Origin: an uncultured Treponema sp.
Lineage (GTDB): Bacteria > Spirochaetota > Spirochaetia > Treponematales > Treponemataceae
NCBI GenBank assembly: GCA_934667505.1
Contig: CAKULY010000001.1
Span: 1 to 64,000 of the forward strand
DNA length: 64,000 bases
Direction of reading: 5' to 3'
Shown here: piece by piece, positions 35,372 to 44,637 of the stretch
How positions within the stretch are numbered: position 1 is the stretch's first letter
Layout: each line of letters starts with the position of its first letter
Notes under the pieces: model-generated
Database searches by the model: none
Told to the model about the DNA's origin: nothing
The model's input: only the letters and a program-made list of their open reading frames with translations
Position numbers and translations under genes: made by a program

Positions 35372-36549
35372 TTCAGTTTTGCCAAAGCATCGCGAGCTGC
35401 GGCAATAACTGAATCTGAATAATCAAAATATGTGACGGCAAGCAAAGTATCGAACGCATTCTTATTTCCAATAGCTCCCAATGATGAAATTACAGAGAGT
35501 ACAATTGGTTCTGACACTGCATTTGAATCTTTTTCCTTAAGCTTATTCAACTTAGAAAGATAAGAAGATAGCGCGCTTACGGATTCTATAGGCGCAACTG
35601 CAGGAAGTCCATTAATTACTTCGATAAAGTTTTCTTCGTGCAAGACGTTTTGCAGATACTCTTTTTGCGCTAGCTCAAAAAAACTTAACGCAGTTTTTGA
35701 AGAGCGAGTCCACTTTTGTCTGACAAGTACGTCATAAGAATCTAATTGAAGCGAAATAAGTTCTTCATTCGCAGAACCTGTACTCTCTACTATATAAATC
35801 GTTCGCAATAGTACATTTTCTGCAATTTCTGCACGGAAAATTTGAGAATTTTGAGAATTCTTCATGACTAGAGAAAATATTCGCCTACATTCAACTTCTG
35901 AGCCCATTCTAATAAATTCTACAAGCTTTTCAGAAGATGTTTCGCTCAATTCAGAAATCGCAGTTTCAATTTCCGAAATATATGAATTCCAAGAATTATC
36001 TAAATATGCGTTGTATAATATGCTAAAGGAATCCTTGTTTCCAATTTTCGCAAGGACAGTAATGCTTGTTTTTAAGATTGCTGAATTTTCTACACTAGGA
36101 TTGCTGGTTTTTATATAGTTATTGAGCATTGTTGTAAAATTTTCATGAGGAATGTCCAAAGAAGTTATTCTGTTTAATATTGCGATTTTTACTGTGTAGT
36201 CTGCAAAAATAGAATAAATTGTAAAAAAATTTTCAGAAAGTTTTGTCTTTTCTTCAGAAGAAAGTGTTTCCACATAGCTTTCAGGAAGAGAAAGAATTCC
36301 TGAAACGGCAAGAGCTGCAAGGTCTCTGTCTTCCCCTAAGATTTCTTTATTTTCAATTGTAAAGTTTATTGCCGCGCAAGAAAGTTCGGCCGCTTCATCT
36401 TCGCTCGCTTCTCTAACGCAATTTGTTTTGTCAATAATATTACCTTTTATAAAGTTTTTCTGATTTAAAGAGCCTTCTGCACATAAGTCAGCGCTAATAA
36501 ATATAATCGTCGCTAAATAAATTAATATCTTTCTTGATTCTTTTTTCAT
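35365..36549 (-). CDS. Exported HEAT-like repeat protein
   Basis: A 394-residue protein with a signal peptide (IYLATIIFISADLCAEG, cleavage near residue 25) and helical repeats in the rest. The end reads AFDTLLAVTYFDYSDSVIAA, then ARDALAKLKW, the pattern of HEAT/PBS repeats. It probably acts as a periplasmic scaffold. It lies between the PilZ protein gene (11 bases away) and the ComEC gene (7-base overlap). No enzymatic motif is seen. Confidence 0.75.
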   Translation of the reverse strand: MKKESRKILIYLATIIFISADLCAEGSLNQKNFIKGNIIDKTNCVREASEDEAAELSCAAINFTIENKEILGEDRDLAALAVSGILSLPESYVETLSSEEKTKLSENFFTIYSIFADYTVKIAILNRITSLDIPHENFTTMLNNYIKTSNPSVENSAILKTSITVLAKIGNKDSFSILYNAYLDNSWNSYISEIETAISELSETSSEKLVEFIRMGSEVECRRIFSLVMKNSQNSQIFRAEIAENVLLRTIYIVESTGSANEELISLQLDSYDVLVRQKWTRSSKTALSFFELAQKEYLQNVLHEENFIEVINGLPAVAPIESVSALSSYLSKLNKLKEKDSNAVSEPIVLSVISSLGAIGNKNAFDTLLAVTYFDYSDSVIAAARDALAKLKW

Positions 36550-36559
36550 ATCTTCCCTC

Positions 36560-37813
36560 TTATTCTAATGCTTCTAATGCCGGCAAATCGTCAGCATCGT
36601 TGGTCTGCTCGTTCGAAGTTATTACTTCTTCTTTTGGAATGTTTTTTAGAACATCATCTGTTTCTGGCAAAGTTTGAAGAAGCTGCTCTGTCTTTTCCCT
36701 TTGCGCATCTTCTTGAATTTCTTTTGACTCATTTGAATTATTATTTTCGTTAGTTTTAGAAGAATCTTCAAGTTCTTGTTCATCTTTATCGGTTAAAGTC
36801 ATTGCATCGTAAATTTCTTTTTCGTTTTCTGGAAGAATATTGTAAACAAAGCTTAAAACTTGATTCCTCATTGCTTCATCTATGTGAAGACATTCAAAGT
36901 GCAATCTGGATTGATTGTGCTCTTCGTTATATTCAACTGTTCTTACCACGCCGAACATTACAATCAAATGTCCTTCAAGTTGATATTGGAGCCGTATCTG
37001 GATATTTGGAAGCCCTTTGCCTCCAATTCGTATTAAAGCGCCTTTTTCAGAAATATCTTCAAGAATACATCTGTATCCTGGTCTTGTTTCTATAAGATTG
37101 TAGTCAACAACTTTTTCTTTTAAAATATAAAGGCTAGCCTGCAAATGGCACTTTGCCCTGACTGCATTTCTTTTATTTGTGCGTACTAAATTGTCAGTAT
37201 GCTGCAAAAAAAGGCAAGCCCGCCCCATATAAACACCAGCATTCGTAACAGTTGTGTCAAAAACATAGCGAGCATCTCCAGTCCGCCATAAGTAGACATT
37301 TATGGATTTATTGACCCAATCTTTGCTTTCTACTGTTATCTGCTCTTTTTGAGTAGGCAGCCTTACTACGAGTTCCCTGGCATTGTTTACAATTTCTGAA
37401 GAGAAAACGCCTTTTCCAGGCAGAATTATTCTTAATTTCTGTTTTGCAGAAAGAGAACGGGTTGATTCCAGTCCTCTTTTTTTGTCCTCTTCTTTTTCAA
37501 TTTTAGTTCTAAATGAATACAGCTTTGAAAGAAGATTTTGATTTTTCGCAGAATATACGGTACCTTCTTTTTCCGCTTGCGATTTTATGTGCGAAATGCA
37601 CCTTGTTAATGATGGCAACGATATAAATATTGATACAGGATGTTCAAGTTCACATAATTTTGCAACTTTCCATAAAAGAGAAAGTTCGTTCAAAGAAAAT
37701 TTTCTATCAAGTCCTTCAATAAAAAAATTTATTTTATCCTTAAAAATGAGGTAAAGTTTTATTAATCCTGCAAGAATTACCGCGGCAAGAACAATCGCTA
37801 TTACAATATACAT
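36560..37813 (-). CDS. Membrane-anchored PilZ-domain protein (c-di-GMP effector candidate)
   Basis: A 417-residue protein with an N-terminal membrane helix (residues 2-24), a helical cytoplasmic region (residues 35-130) and a split-barrel domain containing RNAVRAKC and DISEKGALIRIGGKG. The second is the (D/N)xSxxG PilZ motif and the first supplies basic residues near the RxxxR position. The last 75 residues are Glu/Asn-rich and disordered. PilZ domains bind cyclic di-GMP and act on motility or export. The gene starts the operon that continues into the HEAT-like protein and ComEC-like genes. Confidence 0.8.
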   Translation of the reverse strand: MYIVIAIVLAAVILAGLIKLYLIFKDKINFFIEGLDRKFSLNELSLLWKVAKLCELEHPVSIFISLPSLTRCISHIKSQAEKEGTVYSAKNQNLLSKLYSFRTKIEKEEDKKRGLESTRSLSAKQKLRIILPGKGVFSSEIVNNARELVVRLPTQKEQITVESKDWVNKSINVYLWRTGDARYVFDTTVTNAGVYMGRACLFLQHTDNLVRTNKRNAVRAKCHLQASLYILKEKVVDYNLIETRPGYRCILEDISEKGALIRIGGKGLPNIQIRLQYQLEGHLIVMFGVVRTVEYNEEHNQSRLHFECLHIDEAMRNQVLSFVYNILPENEKEIYDAMTLTDKDEQELEDSSKTNENNNSNESKEIQEDAQREKTEQLLQTLPETDDVLKNIPKEEVITSNEQTNDADDLPALEALE

Positions 37814-37837
37814 ATATGTACACTTATCTCCATTTAA

Positions 37838-37843
37838 TATAAT
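37838..37843 (+). promoter_or_regulatory. -10 element of the CPBP protease gene
   Basis: TATAAT 12 bases ahead of the ATG. No good -35 is visible and no ribosome site exists between it and the start, suggesting a leaderless or nearly leaderless message. Confidence 0.4.
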
Positions 37844-37855
37844 ATCAGATACTGT

Positions 37856-38545
37856 ATGAAATTACATCAGTTTTTTGCAGAAATTGTTATTTTTTTAAGC
37901 GTTTTTTTTATCTATGTCTTGCCGCCTATTTTGGTTTCCGCTTCTGATTTTACAGGATTTGCAGCATGGACTTTTCCAATAAATGAGCTTGTTTTTGCAA
38001 TATGCAGTTTTTTTTTATTGCTCTATTTAGATAAAAAACTTGAAAAGAATAGTTTTTTTTCATCATCGGTAGGAAATAAAAAATTAAGTTTTTTTATAAA
38101 TTCTGGAAAAACTCTTATTACGTTTGGTTTTTTGTGTTGTTTTTCTGCTTTTATGGAGTTTATAGCCTATGCAGCACACTTTTCTAACAATTCAACGGTT
38201 ATTGTTCCTAGTGGACTTTTTGAAAATACTTGTTTTTTTCTAAAATTCTTATTAGCCGTTTTTTATGAAGAAATAATTTTTAGGATTTATCTTCCAGAAG
38301 AATCAAAGCGCTTGATAATCAAAAAAATTAAAAATAAAAAAATTGCTTGTGTCATTACGGAATTTACAATTGCTCTTTTGTTCGCATTTGCGCATAGGTA
38401 TCTGGGATGGCCGGCCGTTATAAATGCCTTTGCTGCGCACCTTGCCTTAAGAATTTGTTATATAAAAACCGAAAACTTCTTTACTATCTTTATGGCTCAT
38501 TTTTTTTACAATTTAATGTCTTTTTTTCTTTCTGCCGCCTTGTAA
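37856..38545 (+). CDS. CPBP-family intramembrane metalloprotease
   Basis: A 229-residue integral membrane protein of the CAAX prenyl protease 2/bacteriocin-processing (CPBP/Abi) family. The three motifs are present: YEEIIFRIY (EExxxR), FAHRYLGW (FxxxH), and AHFFYNLM (HxxxN). Seven or so membrane helices are predicted. The family cleaves within membranes; substrates in this organism are unknown. It is read in the opposite direction to its neighbours. Confidence 0.9.
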   Translation: MKLHQFFAEIVIFLSVFFIYVLPPILVSASDFTGFAAWTFPINELVFAICSFFLLLYLDKKLEKNSFFSSSVGNKKLSFFINSGKTLITFGFLCCFSAFMEFIAYAAHFSNNSTVIVPSGLFENTCFFLKFLLAVFYEEIIFRIYLPEESKRLIIKKIKNKKIACVITEFTIALLFAFAHRYLGWPAVINAFAAHLALRICYIKTENFFTIFMAHFFYNLMSFFLSAAL

Positions 38546-38550
38546 AATAT

Positions 38551-39477
38551 TTATGAATTTTCAAAAAGCTCAAGAATTTTTGAATAAGTCCAATTGCTTA
38601 CAAGAGTTCCATAATAAAAAGAATCTAAATTATAAAAAATAACAATGTCTTGTTCATTGTGCTCATAAAAATCTATAGAAAATTTATTTAGTTCATCGCT
38701 TTCTATTTGAAGTGTTCCTATAAATTTTTGTGGAACAACGTCTGTATATACAGCGCCATGCCTAAGTTCTTGCAAATTTTCAATAGAAGCTTGAGATTTT
38801 TCTGTATTTGGAATTAGATTTTTTCGCATGCCTTTTGAAATAAAACTAACTTTTTGAAGTTCTATTTTTTTTGCCGGATCTGTTATATTTCGTGGAATTA
38901 TGTAAGGGTCTATCCAAAACCTGGAATCATTGTTTAGAAAAGCAGAAAAGTCATCTTCTGTTTTGAATACAGACTGGTTTTCATTCATGCGCATATAAAT
39001 CATTGTTTTTGAAAAATCTTGTTTTCCAAAAAAGATTGAAGCCGAAGGACAGTTTTTTCCTGAATAAGAAATCAAAAAGGATGAAGAATCGTCTAAAGAA
39101 AATGATTGAAAGGTTGTTAAGTTGTCTGAATTTTTATACAGTATGCGAATTTTTTTAAGTTTCCCTATAAGATTTTCTACGAATTTTTGCTCTACTGGAA
39201 ATATTATTTCTTTCTTTTCTGAAAAATTTTTAGATTCTTTATAGTAATTTGAAGAAACAGAACCTTTCCATATATTATTTTCTTTAAGTAATTTAATTTC
39301 TTTGCCATTTTTTGAAAGCACTATAGAATCAATTTGCTGTTCATATTTTGGATTTAAAATAGCGGTTTTTGCTCCTTTTTCAGAATTTTTACTGGGCAAA
39401 AAAGAAAGGAAAAAAATTATGCCGAAGAAAACTGTCAGAGTTGGAAGCATATAAAGCTTATATTTTAAGAGTTTCAA
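38551..39477 (-). CDS. DUF4340-containing membrane-anchored protein
   Basis: A 308-residue protein with one N-terminal membrane helix (residues 9-28) and a beta-rich periplasmic domain: IDSIVLSKNGKEIKLLKENN with W-G, typical of DUF4340, and a repeated copy later. Proteins of this kind occur beside GldG-like genes in exporter operons. Its start overlaps the stop of the GldFG fusion gene by four bases. No enzymatic residues are apparent. Confidence 0.8.
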   Translation of the reverse strand: MKLLKYKLYMLPTLTVFFGIIFFLSFLPSKNSEKGAKTAILNPKYEQQIDSIVLSKNGKEIKLLKENNIWKGSVSSNYYKESKNFSEKKEIIFPVEQKFVENLIGKLKKIRILYKNSDNLTTFQSFSLDDSSSFLISYSGKNCPSASIFFGKQDFSKTMIYMRMNENQSVFKTEDDFSAFLNNDSRFWIDPYIIPRNITDPAKKIELQKVSFISKGMRKNLIPNTEKSQASIENLQELRHGAVYTDVVPQKFIGTLQIESDELNKFSIDFYEHNEQDIVIFYNLDSFYYGTLVSNWTYSKILELFENS

Positions 39478-41771
39478 TCAAAATCTCCTGTTTTTTTTAG
39501 TGTCGTGGAAATATATTTTTTTCTGTAAAGCAATGCAAATACAAAACAAGCGATTATAAAAATGGGAACAACCAAAAATTCTATGGCAAGTGTTTTTGCG
39601 CGGGCTTTAGAAAAGCTTTGCGCATCTGTTGTTTTATACATAGCGTTTGGATTTTCTAAAGATTTTTTTTGTATAGCTGCAAGTTCTTCTTCATTGTTTA
39701 ATTCTAACAGCTGATTTGAAAGAAAATCTAAATTTCTGTAATCACCGTAAGTTCCGCCAATATAGCCTAGCATAAGCGAATTTACAAAATACTGGTCTGG
39801 TATAACTATTATTTGGGCATCGCTTCTAGTTTCGTTTGAAAAGAATCCTTGTATTTCTCCATTTAATTTTAGAGCCAATACATTCTGCTTTTGCTCGTTG
39901 GATATAGTCTTTTTTTCATTTAAAATCATAGGATTTGTTTGAAATAACGAATTTTTATTTTCAAAGTCTGGTTCTATTTCCCACGAAGAAGCAGAAGAAA
40001 GAAGATAAGGTGATATATCTTTTAAATTTTTATTGTTTGCTTGTTCTTCCTTAGTTTGAGCTCTTAAAATCGTAGGCCAAAAAAGTGTGAGTCCTTGGTT
40101 TGCATTAGTTTGTGGCAAAAGCTGAACCCAAAGAGGATAATTTATTAGTTGAGTATAAGTGTTTTCTGAATAAGAGCCATCTTCGTTTTGTTGCGTTTGC
40201 ATTGTTATTCTAGAGCAAGAAATATCTGCGCAAATATTTTCTGAAAAAATTATTCCATACTTGCTTAGCATTTTTATTAAATTCTCATTTTTATCTTTTG
40301 AGATGTACCAAGAATTTTCTATATCGGCAGAATATGGGGAAACTGCGAAAAATGCGTTTGAACCAGAAAGAATAAAATCTTCTATTTCTGCGCACTGAGA
40401 GGCGGAAAGTTTGCTAGAGCCTAAGACCAAAAGAAGTTTTGATTCTTGCGAAAACTGAGAAGAAAGGCTTTTTCCATCAGAAGCGTCTATTTCATTGCAT
40501 ATAAAACCTAATAGATTTAAATATGGAACTACATAGCTGTAATCAGAATTTAAGTTCATTCCGTTTGCGCAAACTATGTTCACAATCCTTTGGCGGTTTG
40601 TCATAAGGTAAAGTATTTTTTCTGTTAAATCGTATTCGAGTGTACCTGCTTCTATGACAAAAGGAATAGCTTCCCATTTTCCTGCATATTCAACAATTAT
40701 TGCTGAATAGAATGTCTTGTATTCCATTTGACCTTTTACGCTTATTGGAAGCTGTTTTCCGTAAATTCCATAGTTTTCAAGAAGTGTTTTTGCAGAATTT
40801 TTTTCCACATTTTTTATGGAAAGTTTTATATTATTTTTAGAAGAACAGAATTCTTGCAAATAGTCTTTAATATCTCTTGCTTGTGTTGTTAAATCCGAAA
40901 GTTCTTCGCTATAAAAATAAGTTATATTCATTACGCTTTGTAAGTTTTGCATAAGACTTTTGCTGTATTCGCTTACTGTAAATTTTTTATCTTTTGAAAA
41001 GTCTTTTCTTAAAAAGTAGAGTCTTGAATCACCAAAAATAAAGAGCATTGTGGTAATTAAGAAAAATATTTGAATTTTTTGAGTTTTGCAATATTTTTTG
41101 CCCTTTTTCTTTTCTATGCAAAAAACAGAAAGAAAAAGCAATGCAAGTGAAATCAAAATGTAAAATAAAACATCTCTTGTATCAAAAATTCCTTTTCCGG
41201 CAGCATCAAAATGCCATGAAAAACTAAAAAGCTGTATCGCTTTTTTTAATAAAGAAGACTGTAAATATTGAGAAAATATATGTATAAAATTAGATATTGC
41301 TAAAAAAGTAATATTTATTATGAATGCAACTGACCTTAATGGAATTAAAGATTCAATAAATATACACAGCGCACATGAGCAAAATCCGTATAAAATCAGG
41401 ATAAAAAATGCTAGAAAAATGCTGAAAAAATCCACATCTCCAAAAAAACTAACACAAAGCGGAACTAGCCACAAAGGAAGCAATATTAAAATAAACTGAA
41501 TTTCTTTAGAGATTAAGTAAATTGAAACTTTAAAAAAATCGTTTTGAGTTATGTCTATTTCATTGCTTCGTTGAATACATAGCAATGGAATAACAATTGT
41601 GCCTATATATGGAATTGCTGAAAAAAAATAGTGCAAATTTATGCTTGTGGAAGTAAAAAAGTTTTGGAATAGAAAAAATTGCATTGCACAAAAAATATTT
41701 AGAATAAGCGTGCATACATAAAAAAGAGGATTTGTTAAATCTGAATAAAGGCGGTATTTTAAGTAATTCAT
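39474..41771 (-). CDS. ABC exporter permease fused to GldG-like periplasmic domain
   Basis: A 765-residue protein. The N-terminal third holds six membrane helices of an ABC-2 type permease, beginning MNYLKYRLYSDLTNPLFYV. After a further helix, a periplasmic domain like GldG (sugar-binding-like) follows: YSKSLMQNLQSVMNITYF, DYSYVVPYLNLLGF, KLLLVLGSSKLSA, AFFAVSPYS. A final membrane helix closes the protein. GldF-like and GldG-like parts are usually separate genes; here they are one chain. The ATG at 41771 has AAGGA ahead. The ATPase gene ends three bases upstream. Confidence 0.85.
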   Translation of the reverse strand: MNYLKYRLYSDLTNPLFYVCTLILNIFCAMQFFLFQNFFTSTSINLHYFFSAIPYIGTIVIPLLCIQRSNEIDITQNDFFKVSIYLISKEIQFILILLPLWLVPLCVSFFGDVDFFSIFLAFFILILYGFCSCALCIFIESLIPLRSVAFIINITFLAISNFIHIFSQYLQSSLLKKAIQLFSFSWHFDAAGKGIFDTRDVLFYILISLALLFLSVFCIEKKKGKKYCKTQKIQIFFLITTMLFIFGDSRLYFLRKDFSKDKKFTVSEYSKSLMQNLQSVMNITYFYSEELSDLTTQARDIKDYLQEFCSSKNNIKLSIKNVEKNSAKTLLENYGIYGKQLPISVKGQMEYKTFYSAIIVEYAGKWEAIPFVIEAGTLEYDLTEKILYLMTNRQRIVNIVCANGMNLNSDYSYVVPYLNLLGFICNEIDASDGKSLSSQFSQESKLLLVLGSSKLSASQCAEIEDFILSGSNAFFAVSPYSADIENSWYISKDKNENLIKMLSKYGIIFSENICADISCSRITMQTQQNEDGSYSENTYTQLINYPLWVQLLPQTNANQGLTLFWPTILRAQTKEEQANNKNLKDISPYLLSSASSWEIEPDFENKNSLFQTNPMILNEKKTISNEQKQNVLALKLNGEIQGFFSNETRSDAQIIVIPDQYFVNSLMLGYIGGTYGDYRNLDFLSNQLLELNNEEELAAIQKKSLENPNAMYKTTDAQSFSKARAKTLAIEFLVVPIFIIACFVFALLYRKKYISTTLKKTGDFD

Positions 41772-41773
41772 TC

Positions 41774-42514
41774 TTATCCTTTTAATTTTCCTGTTATTTT
41801 TAAAAATGCTTCTTCTAGTGTATTTGAATTGTAATGTTCTTGTATTTCTTTTGGAGTTCCGCTGGCAGCAATTATTCCATTTGAAAGAATATTTACATTT
41901 GCACAAAGCGCATTTACTTCTTGCATAAGATGAGTAGAAATAAGCACGCTTGCATTTTTTGCATAGTTTTTTATCATTTTTCTGAACTGAATAATCTGAG
42001 CCGGGTCTAAACCGTTTACAGGCTCGTCTAAAATTAAATTTTCTGGCTTAAAGATAATTGCGCCTGCAAATGCCAGCCGTTGCCTGTATCCTTTTGAAAG
42101 AGAGCTTATTTTTGAAGTTAAAACTTCCTGCAGAAAACATTCTGAAACAGTTTTTTTTACGGCTTCAGTTTTTTCATCTTTTTTTAGTCCATGCAAATCC
42201 GCTGAAAAACTAAGATACTCAATTACCGTAAGATTTTCCGGAAAAGCAGGTTGCTCAGGAACGTATCCAATTAACGCTTTTGCAATATCAGGATTTTCTT
42301 GAACATCAAAGAAAACTTCGTTTTTATTGCTTATAATAATTTTTCCAGCTGTTGGATAGTGAATTGCGCAAATAGCTTTTATAATTGTTGTCTTCCCTGC
42401 TCCGTTTAGTCCTAAAAGACCTGTAATGCCGTTATCTACAGAAAAGTTTACGTTTTTTACAATTTCGTATGATTTTGAGTTATACCTTTTTGAAAAATTA
42501 ATCAGTTTTATCAT
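41774..42514 (-). CDS. ABC transporter ATP-binding protein (GldA-like)
   Basis: A 246-residue ATPase that powers the permease encoded next. Walker A is GLNGAGKTTII, the Q-loop is GYVPEQPAFPE, the signature is SSLSKGYRQRL, Walker B is NLILDEPVNGLDP, and the switch His is in STHLMQEV. The sequence groups with exporter ATPases of the GldA/CcmA type. The start MIKLINFSKRY at 42514 fits the family; the longer frame begins at TTG without a ribosome site. It lies 13 bases after RNase Z. Confidence 0.93.
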   Translation of the reverse strand: MIKLINFSKRYNSKSYEIVKNVNFSVDNGITGLLGLNGAGKTTIIKAICAIHYPTAGKIIISNKNEVFFDVQENPDIAKALIGYVPEQPAFPENLTVIEYLSFSADLHGLKKDEKTEAVKKTVSECFLQEVLTSKISSLSKGYRQRLAFAGAIIFKPENLILDEPVNGLDPAQIIQFRKMIKNYAKNASVLISTHLMQEVNALCANVNILSNGIIAASGTPKEIQEHYNSNTLEEAFLKITGKLKG

Positions 42515-42527
42515 TATTTTATAGGAT

Positions 42528-43454
42528 TCAGTCAATATATGGAATTTCAATGCAGAGCCTGTCTTTAGAAAGCTCTGCGTTCGGATAGATTTTTTTAGCC
42601 TGCTCTAAAAGTTTTGGCAATTCTTTATCTGTGTATCTAGGACTGTAATGAATCAGATACATTCTTTTTGAAGCAGAATTTTTAGCAATTGTTGCCGCCT
42701 GGCTTGCGGTCATGTGTTTTTTTTCTTTAGCCTGGTCTATAAGTTCGTCTTCAAACATTCCTTCGCATATAAGAAGGTCGCTGTTTTTTACTTCCTCAGC
42801 GATATACGGTTTGTAGAGCGTGTCTGTTACAAAACTAAACTTTCTGCCGTGCCTATTTTGTCCCATTACCATTTGTGGAAGAATTGTTTTTCCATCTTCA
42901 GAAGTTACAGATTCACCTTTTTGCAGTTTTCCCCATAATGGACCCATAGGGATTTTTAATTCAAGCGCCTTTTGAGGATTAAATTCTCCAGGCCTGTCAA
43001 ATTCTTCTAGAGTGTATCCTACGCAGGTTTTTGTGTGATCCAAAGGAAATGCGCGAACCTGAAAGTCTGCTTCTTTGTGAACAATGCAAGGGGCTGTAAT
43101 TTCTTTTACCACAATGGGATAGTTTATATACATATCTAAAACTTTGCGGCTAGTTTCAATATATTCTGCAATTTTTGGAGGACCGTAAATGTAAAGAGGT
43201 TCGCTACGCTCAACTTGAGCGCTAAGCATTAATATTCCAGGAAGTCCTGTTACATGATCTGCATGAGTGTGGCTTACAAAAATCGCGTTTATTTTTTTCC
43301 ATTTTAGATTGAGACGCTTTAGACTTACCTGAGTTCCTTCGCCCCCATCGAACAAAAAAAGACTGCCATCTCGTCTAAGAAGAACGCTAGTAAGATGTCT
43401 GTATGGCAGTGGCATCATTCCCCCACAGCCTAAAATAAAAGCTTCCATATTCAT
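42528..43454 (-). CDS. rnz: Ribonuclease Z
   Basis: Zinc endonuclease that trims the 3' trailer of tRNAs lacking encoded CCA, consistent with the CCA-less tRNAs in this window. The 308-residue protein has GCGGMMPLPYRHLTSVLLR, SHTHADHVTGL (HxHxDH) near residue 65, the exosite-like insert, FVTDTLYKP (bridging Asp) and MTASQAATIAKNS with LIHYSPRY at the end. No ribosome site is visible ahead of the start, so an ATG two codons later remains possible. Confidence 0.95.
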   Translation of the reverse strand: MNMEAFILGCGGMMPLPYRHLTSVLLRRDGSLFLFDGGEGTQVSLKRLNLKWKKINAIFVSHTHADHVTGLPGILMLSAQVERSEPLYIYGPPKIAEYIETSRKVLDMYINYPIVVKEITAPCIVHKEADFQVRAFPLDHTKTCVGYTLEEFDRPGEFNPQKALELKIPMGPLWGKLQKGESVTSEDGKTILPQMVMGQNRHGRKFSFVTDTLYKPYIAEEVKNSDLLICEGMFEDELIDQAKEKKHMTASQAATIAKNSASKRMYLIHYSPRYTDKELPKLLEQAKKIYPNAELSKDRLCIEIPYID

Positions 43455-43556
43455 GCAAATATAATACTGAAAATAAACTATTCTAACAACACGTTATTTT
43501 CGCTGACAGCGTTTTTTTCGCAGTCATAAAAAAACGAGTTTTGACTTAATTGACTT

Positions 43557-43814
43557 TTAATGAACTTTCCAGCCTTTAAAACTTTTTTTCTCTTTTTTTG
43601 TGTTAGTTTCAGAAGTATCTTCTTCAACTTGATTTTTTTCTTCCTTAATTACGTCTAAAAGATTGCTTAGTAAATTTAATGTATAGTTCAAACCTTTTAC
43701 AAGGGCTTTGTCAGGATTGTCGGCTTGAGAAATAATTTCCAAAGAGTCAAAAATTTGGTTGTAAGCGTGGTTCATTTTATTATATTCTTGGATGTAAGAT
43801 TCTTTTCTTGTCAT
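43557..43814 (-). CDS. Small helical protein of unknown function
   Basis: An 85-residue charged, helical protein (MTRKESYIQEYNKMNHAYNQ, LNYTLNLLSNLLDVIKEEKN) ending in a Lys/Glu-rich tail. The ATG at 43814 overlaps the stop of the VanY-like gene as ATGA and has AAGGA about ten bases upstream, so it is translated after that gene. No known motif is recognised. A role with the peptidase is only suggested by the coupling. Confidence 0.6.
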   Translation of the reverse strand: MTRKESYIQEYNKMNHAYNQIFDSLEIISQADNPDKALVKGLNYTLNLLSNLLDVIKEEKNQVEEDTSETNTKKEKKSFKGWKVH

Positions 43815-44617
43815 TTTGCATTTTCCTTGATAGTAAGTTTTTTCCATAAATCAATGAATTCTATCATATACTGCTGAACATCATTAAAATACTTTTTCTG
43901 AAATTCGCATGCTGGAATTCCTATATAGCGGTAGTGCCAACATTCCCAACGGTAGCCAGTTATATCTTCATATTCCTTGGGAAAAGAAAGGCTCCAGCCA
44001 TATTTCGCAGCGTTTTTTTCAAGCCACTGACCTTGCTTTGTTTTTATAAATGAATCGTCAATGTTTCCAAAGTCAATGGCGACTCCAAGCTGGTGCTGGC
44101 TTGTGCCTGGTCTTGCGCTTTCTCGTTCTGCCTCTTCAAGCCCATCTACTTTTACCCAATACTGGAAAACGGTTTTCTGGTATTCATAAGAACGATAGGT
44201 GGAACTTACAAGAAGTTTTATGCCATCATCAAGGGCGGCTTTTGCCAAAGTCTGCAACTGAAATTCTACATCCGGGCGCAAATAAAGATTATTACGATTT
44301 ATATTGTAAAGGTCATTTTTTACAAGAAGTTTTAAATCTTTTGGAACGTAAGACTCACCTACATTGTGTTTTTTATCAATAAGATAATATAAATTTAAAT
44401 CTTCAGAAGTGTATTTTTTTTCTTCTTCTAAGACTTCTTGCAAATCTTTTAAAAATTGTTCTTTATCTTGAAAAACTAACTCTTTTTGGGCTCTTTGACT
44501 CATTTTAGACATTGCCAAATCTATTTTTGCGATGTTAGGATTTTGCTTTTTTGTTGTGCAGCCTGCGTTAAAAGTAAAACTTATAATGGCTAGAAAAATT
44601 AAAAGTGTCTTTTTCAT
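43811..44617 (-). CDS. VanY-type D-alanyl-D-alanine carboxypeptidase (lipoprotein)
   Basis: A 268-residue peptidase M15B protein that removes the terminal D-Ala from peptidoglycan stems. A lipoprotein signal peptide ends at FNAGC (residues 17-21). The zinc site is formed by RPGTSQHQLGVAIDFG (His and Asp) and WECWHYRYIG (His), with STYRSYEYQK earlier. These are family hallmarks. It would act in the periplasm and fits with the alanine racemase and PBP2 encoded elsewhere here. Its stop overlaps the next small gene. Confidence 0.93.
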   Translation of the reverse strand: MKKTLLIFLAIISFTFNAGCTTKKQNPNIAKIDLAMSKMSQRAQKELVFQDKEQFLKDLQEVLEEEKKYTSEDLNLYYLIDKKHNVGESYVPKDLKLLVKNDLYNINRNNLYLRPDVEFQLQTLAKAALDDGIKLLVSSTYRSYEYQKTVFQYWVKVDGLEEAERESARPGTSQHQLGVAIDFGNIDDSFIKTKQGQWLEKNAAKYGWSLSFPKEYEDITGYRWECWHYRYIGIPACEFQKKYFNDVQQYMIEFIDLWKKLTIKENAK

Positions 44618-44637
44618 AAAGGCAGTCTACCACTTAT

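Noticed and set aside
39474..41906. Longer start of the permease-GldG fusion inside the ATPase gene
   Set aside because: The first 45 codons overlap the ATPase gene in another frame and are Lys/Arg/Asn-rich; the ATG at 41771 has an AAGGA site and begins the membrane domain.
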